Shown here in pieces: positions 7,141-8,881 of a DNA stretch of 8,881 nt. A program made the position numbers and the translations under genes. Every line of letters begins with the position of its first letter. The first letter of the stretch is position 1. The notes under the pieces were generated by a model. That model had not been told where the DNA came from and did not search any database. It was given only the letters and a program-made list of their open reading frames with translations. Source of the DNA: an uncultured Sphingobium sp. (GTDB taxonomy: Bacteria > Pseudomonadota > Alphaproteobacteria > Sphingomonadales > Sphingomonadaceae); the NCBI GenBank assembly GCA_913773715.1, contig CAJYHD010000194.1, positions 1 through 8,881 on the forward strand, given 5' to 3'.

Positions 7141-8307
7141 TCAGATACGTTCAATAAGTGCGAGTGCCGCCTCCGACGGCTTGACGCCAAGTCCCGGTCC
7201 GGAAGGCAGGTAGTAGCTGCCTTCGCGGCAATCCATGTCGCCAGCAAGCAGGCGGCGGTTGGGCTCGAATATCGAGTGCTGAAACTCGTGACCCTTCAGG
7301 GTCGCCAATGTTGACGACGCCTGCAGGCTGGCGGCGAGGAAGATGCCCGCACCAACGGTTGCGTGTGGGATGACATCGATGCCATGCTCGGCCGCAAGAG
7401 CGCCAATGCGGACGAAATTGGTGATACCCTTGTGTCCCATCTCCGGCTGCACGATGGAGATGCGGCAGCGCTCGACCCGGGCGCGCATGTCCCAATGGGT
7501 GCGCCATTCCTCGCCAACGGCAATCGGAACGTCTGTTCCCTTCGAAACCTTTTCCAGTCCGCCTATGTCTTCGGTCCAGACCGGGGCTTCGGCAAACCAG
7601 GGGTCGAAAGGTTTCATTTCGGCAATGAGCTCCAGCGCTCGTTCCGGCGTCTGGTTCCAGTGCATGTCGGCGGCAATCTTTGCCTGCGGGCCAAGCACGT
7701 GCCGAAGGTTGGCGATTTCGGCCGCCGGGCCATCGTCAGCCACCGGTGTGGCGAATTTGAAAGCATCAAAACCACGATCCTGCCAGTATTTTGCGAGATC
7801 ACCCCGTGCCTTCAATGTCTTTTCGGGCAAACCCGAAACATAGGCCGGGAAGCTTTCCACACCTCCGCCAAGAAGCTCGCGAACCGATTTCCCAGCTTCC
7901 TGCCCGGCGATGTCCCAAAGCGCAATGTCGAGTGCGGCAAGCGCATCGACGTAAAATCCTCCGGTATAACCGCGTACCCGCATCATATCGTATAGGTCGT
8001 CATAGATCGCAGCTGGATCGGACGCATCGCGCCCAATGACGAAACCGGCCAGAAGATCGTTGATCAAAGCGGCCACCGCGCCGGGCGCTACGATACCATA
8101 GGTCTCTCCCCAACCTACAATGCCGGACTTTGTCGTCATGCGGACCAACACGCTCCGGTCAAACGTAGGATATACTGTTCGGTTACCCTTGCGAACGATG
8201 TAACCATTGGGATTGACCACCTCCCCTTCCCGGAGCGCGCCGAGATAAGGAACCTTTCGCGGCTGCGTCAGCGTGAAAACTTCGATGGATGTGACGGGGC
8301 TATTCAT
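7141..8307 (-). CDS. Mandelate racemase/muconate lactonizing family enzyme, probable sugar-acid dehydratase (enolase superfamily)
   Basis: Seen: 388 residues with the two-domain enolase-superfamily layout, an N-terminal capping domain (about 1-125) and a barrel domain. The Mg ligands fit Asp214 (ADMHWN), Glu240 (FAEAP) and Glu266 (VGEEW), spaced 26 and 26 residues. His216 follows the first ligand as D-x-H, and His315 is in VIPHATVG. Lys184 in DAFKF stands at the first Lys of the usual KxK, but the second Lys position is Ala. After the third ligand, the usual Asp of the His-Asp pair appears to be Gln (IVQPEMG). Known: D-galactonate dehydratase has the same 26/26 ligand spacing and uses a D-x-H histidine plus a later histidine to remove water from an aldonate. 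Inferred: it converts a sugar acid to a 2-keto-3-deoxy acid; the exact acid is unknown. The ATG has GGAG 5 nt upstream and overlaps the upstream TGA as ATGA. Confidence 0.92.
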   Translation of the reverse strand: MNSPVTSIEVFTLTQPRKVPYLGALREGEVVNPNGYIVRKGNRTVYPTFDRSVLVRMTTKSGIVGWGETYGIVAPGAVAALINDLLAGFVIGRDASDPAAIYDDLYDMMRVRGYTGGFYVDALAALDIALWDIAGQEAGKSVRELLGGGVESFPAYVSGLPEKTLKARGDLAKYWQDRGFDAFKFATPVADDGPAAEIANLRHVLGPQAKIAADMHWNQTPERALELIAEMKPFDPWFAEAPVWTEDIGGLEKVSKGTDVPIAVGEEWRTHWDMRARVERCRISIVQPEMGHKGITNFVRIGALAAEHGIDVIPHATVGAGIFLAASLQASSTLATLKGHEFQHSIFEPNRRLLAGDMDCREGSYYLPSGPGLGVKPSEAALALIERI

Positions 8308-8881
8308 GCGGCCTCCGGGGTAACAAGACCGAGTTCGACCAGATTAGCGTCAATATCGGCAATGGCTGCCGCATCAAGTTCGGGTGTCGGCGCACGCACG
8401 CCGAGGCGATCGATCACGCCGCGACGGGCCAGCACATATTTGGTCAACCGCATGCGGTAGACCGCCTGAAGTACCAGAAGCGGCAGGGTGCGGACATAGA
8501 TCCTGCGAGCATCCTTATGCCGCCCGGCAACAAGCGCCCGGTCAATGGCCACATGTTCCTCGGCGATCTCCAGCGCGGGCATCGCGGCCGTAGCACCTCG
8601 GGCATATTCGTCGAGAATGTAGCGAGCGCCCCCGCCACCGATGACACCCTTAAGCGATGATGGCGCATTGGCGATGATGTGACTGATCGCTGGACCGGCG
8701 GGAAGGGTTTCTTCCTTGACGTACGTCACCTGCGGCAGGGCATTTACGATCTCTACGATCGCCTGCGGCGAAAGGTCTGAGCCGCGAGGTGCAGGCGCGT
8801 TCTGCAAGATGATTTGGACGTCAGGGAGTGCCCCAATGATTTTGCCCAGGAAGTCGATCAATGCCGATGCGTCCGTGCCGA
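8304..8881 (-). CDS. Dihydrodipicolinate synthase (DapA)-family aldolase/dehydratase, C-terminal 192 codons (5' end beyond window)
   Basis: Seen: the frame is open up to the window edge, so this is the C-terminal part of a protein that in this family is about 300 residues. Measured from the in-frame TTG at 8861, the strand ILQNAP (18-23) stands where the family has YNxP. Lys49 in TYVKEET matches the Schiff-base lysine. LKGVIGGGGARYILDEYARGA (70-90) matches the later strand and helix that close the barrel, followed by the helical C-terminal domain. Known: family members form a Schiff base with pyruvate or a 2-keto acid and act as aldolases (2-keto-3-deoxy acid cleavage) or dehydratases. The catalytic Tyr of YNxP is Gln here, suggesting a chemistry other than classic DHDPS. 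Inferred: it takes the product of the next enzyme in the operon. The TTG is not proposed as a start, because coding continues upstream as GTDASA. Confidence 0.9.
   Translation of the reverse strand, partial: GTDASALIDFLGKIIGALPDVQIILQNAPAPRGSDLSPQAIVEIVNALPQVTYVKEETLPAGPAISHIIANAPSSLKGVIGGGGARYILDEYARGATAAMPALEIAEEHVAIDRALVAGRHKDARRIYVRTLPLLVLQAVYRMRLTKYVLARRGVIDRLGVRAPTPELDAAAIADIDANLVELGLVTPEAA

Noticed and set aside
7363..7995. A 210-codon open frame on the plus strand opposite the dehydratase
   Set aside because: It is antisense to a well-supported conserved gene, its protein shows no recognisable motif, and long antisense frames are common in GC-rich coding DNA.
8859..8861. TTG as the true start of the DapA-family gene
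   Set aside because: The frame stays open to the window edge, and the visible part begins mid-barrel, lacking the N-terminal half that the family always has.
1..8881. tRNA, rRNA, CRISPR, insertion sequences or long repeats
   Set aside because: Reading both strands showed none; the window is almost fully covered by conserved protein-coding genes.

Overview
The window looks like part of an alphaproteobacterial genome, most likely from the Rhizobiales (Rhizobium/Agrobacterium/Ochrobactrum type). The reasons are the moderately high GC content, the protein style, and a compact sugar-acid catabolic operon with its own CUT1-type ABC importer. This assignment is by eye and not by database comparison. 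Chromosome and megaplasmid cannot be told apart here.

Nine genes all lie on the minus strand, so transcription runs from high to low coordinates. In order they are: a 5'-truncated dihydrodipicolinate synthase (DapA)-family aldolase/dehydratase (8304-8881); an enolase-superfamily (mandelate racemase/muconate lactonizing) sugar-acid dehydratase (7141-8307); a periplasmic substrate-binding protein (5845-7116); two MalF- and MalG-like permeases (4848-5774 and 4007-4837); a MalK/UgpC-like ATPase (2922-4004); an extended-SDR NAD-dependent epimerase/dehydratase (1942-2925); a fused IclR-type regulator plus SMP-30/gluconolactonase-like protein (263-1945); and the N-terminal part of a classical SDR oxidoreductase (1-258). 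Three junctions are 4-nt ATGA overlaps and the rest are gaps of 2 to 70 nt. I see no internal promoter or terminator, so the window reads as the middle of one long operon whose promoter lies beyond position 8881.

Read as a pathway, the genes import a sugar or sugar acid, possibly epimerise it, oxidise it with an SDR to a lactone, and open the lactone with the SMP-30 domain. The enolase-superfamily enzyme would then dehydrate the acid to a 2-keto-3-deoxy acid, which the DapA-family enzyme would cleave or dehydrate. This resembles the non-phosphorylative (De Ley-Doudoroff type) routes known for pentoses, deoxyhexoses and uronates. The substrate cannot be named from the sequence.

The most unusual item is the single 560-residue polypeptide joining a complete IclR regulator to a complete SMP-30 lactonase domain with its metal ligands intact. 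It suggests a regulator that also processes, or senses, a lactone intermediate of the pathway it controls. Two catalytic details also stand out: a galactonate-dehydratase-like His/His arrangement in the enolase-superfamily enzyme, and a Tyr-to-Gln change in the usual YNxP motif of the DapA-family enzyme. I found no RNA genes, mobile elements, CRISPR arrays or long repeats.
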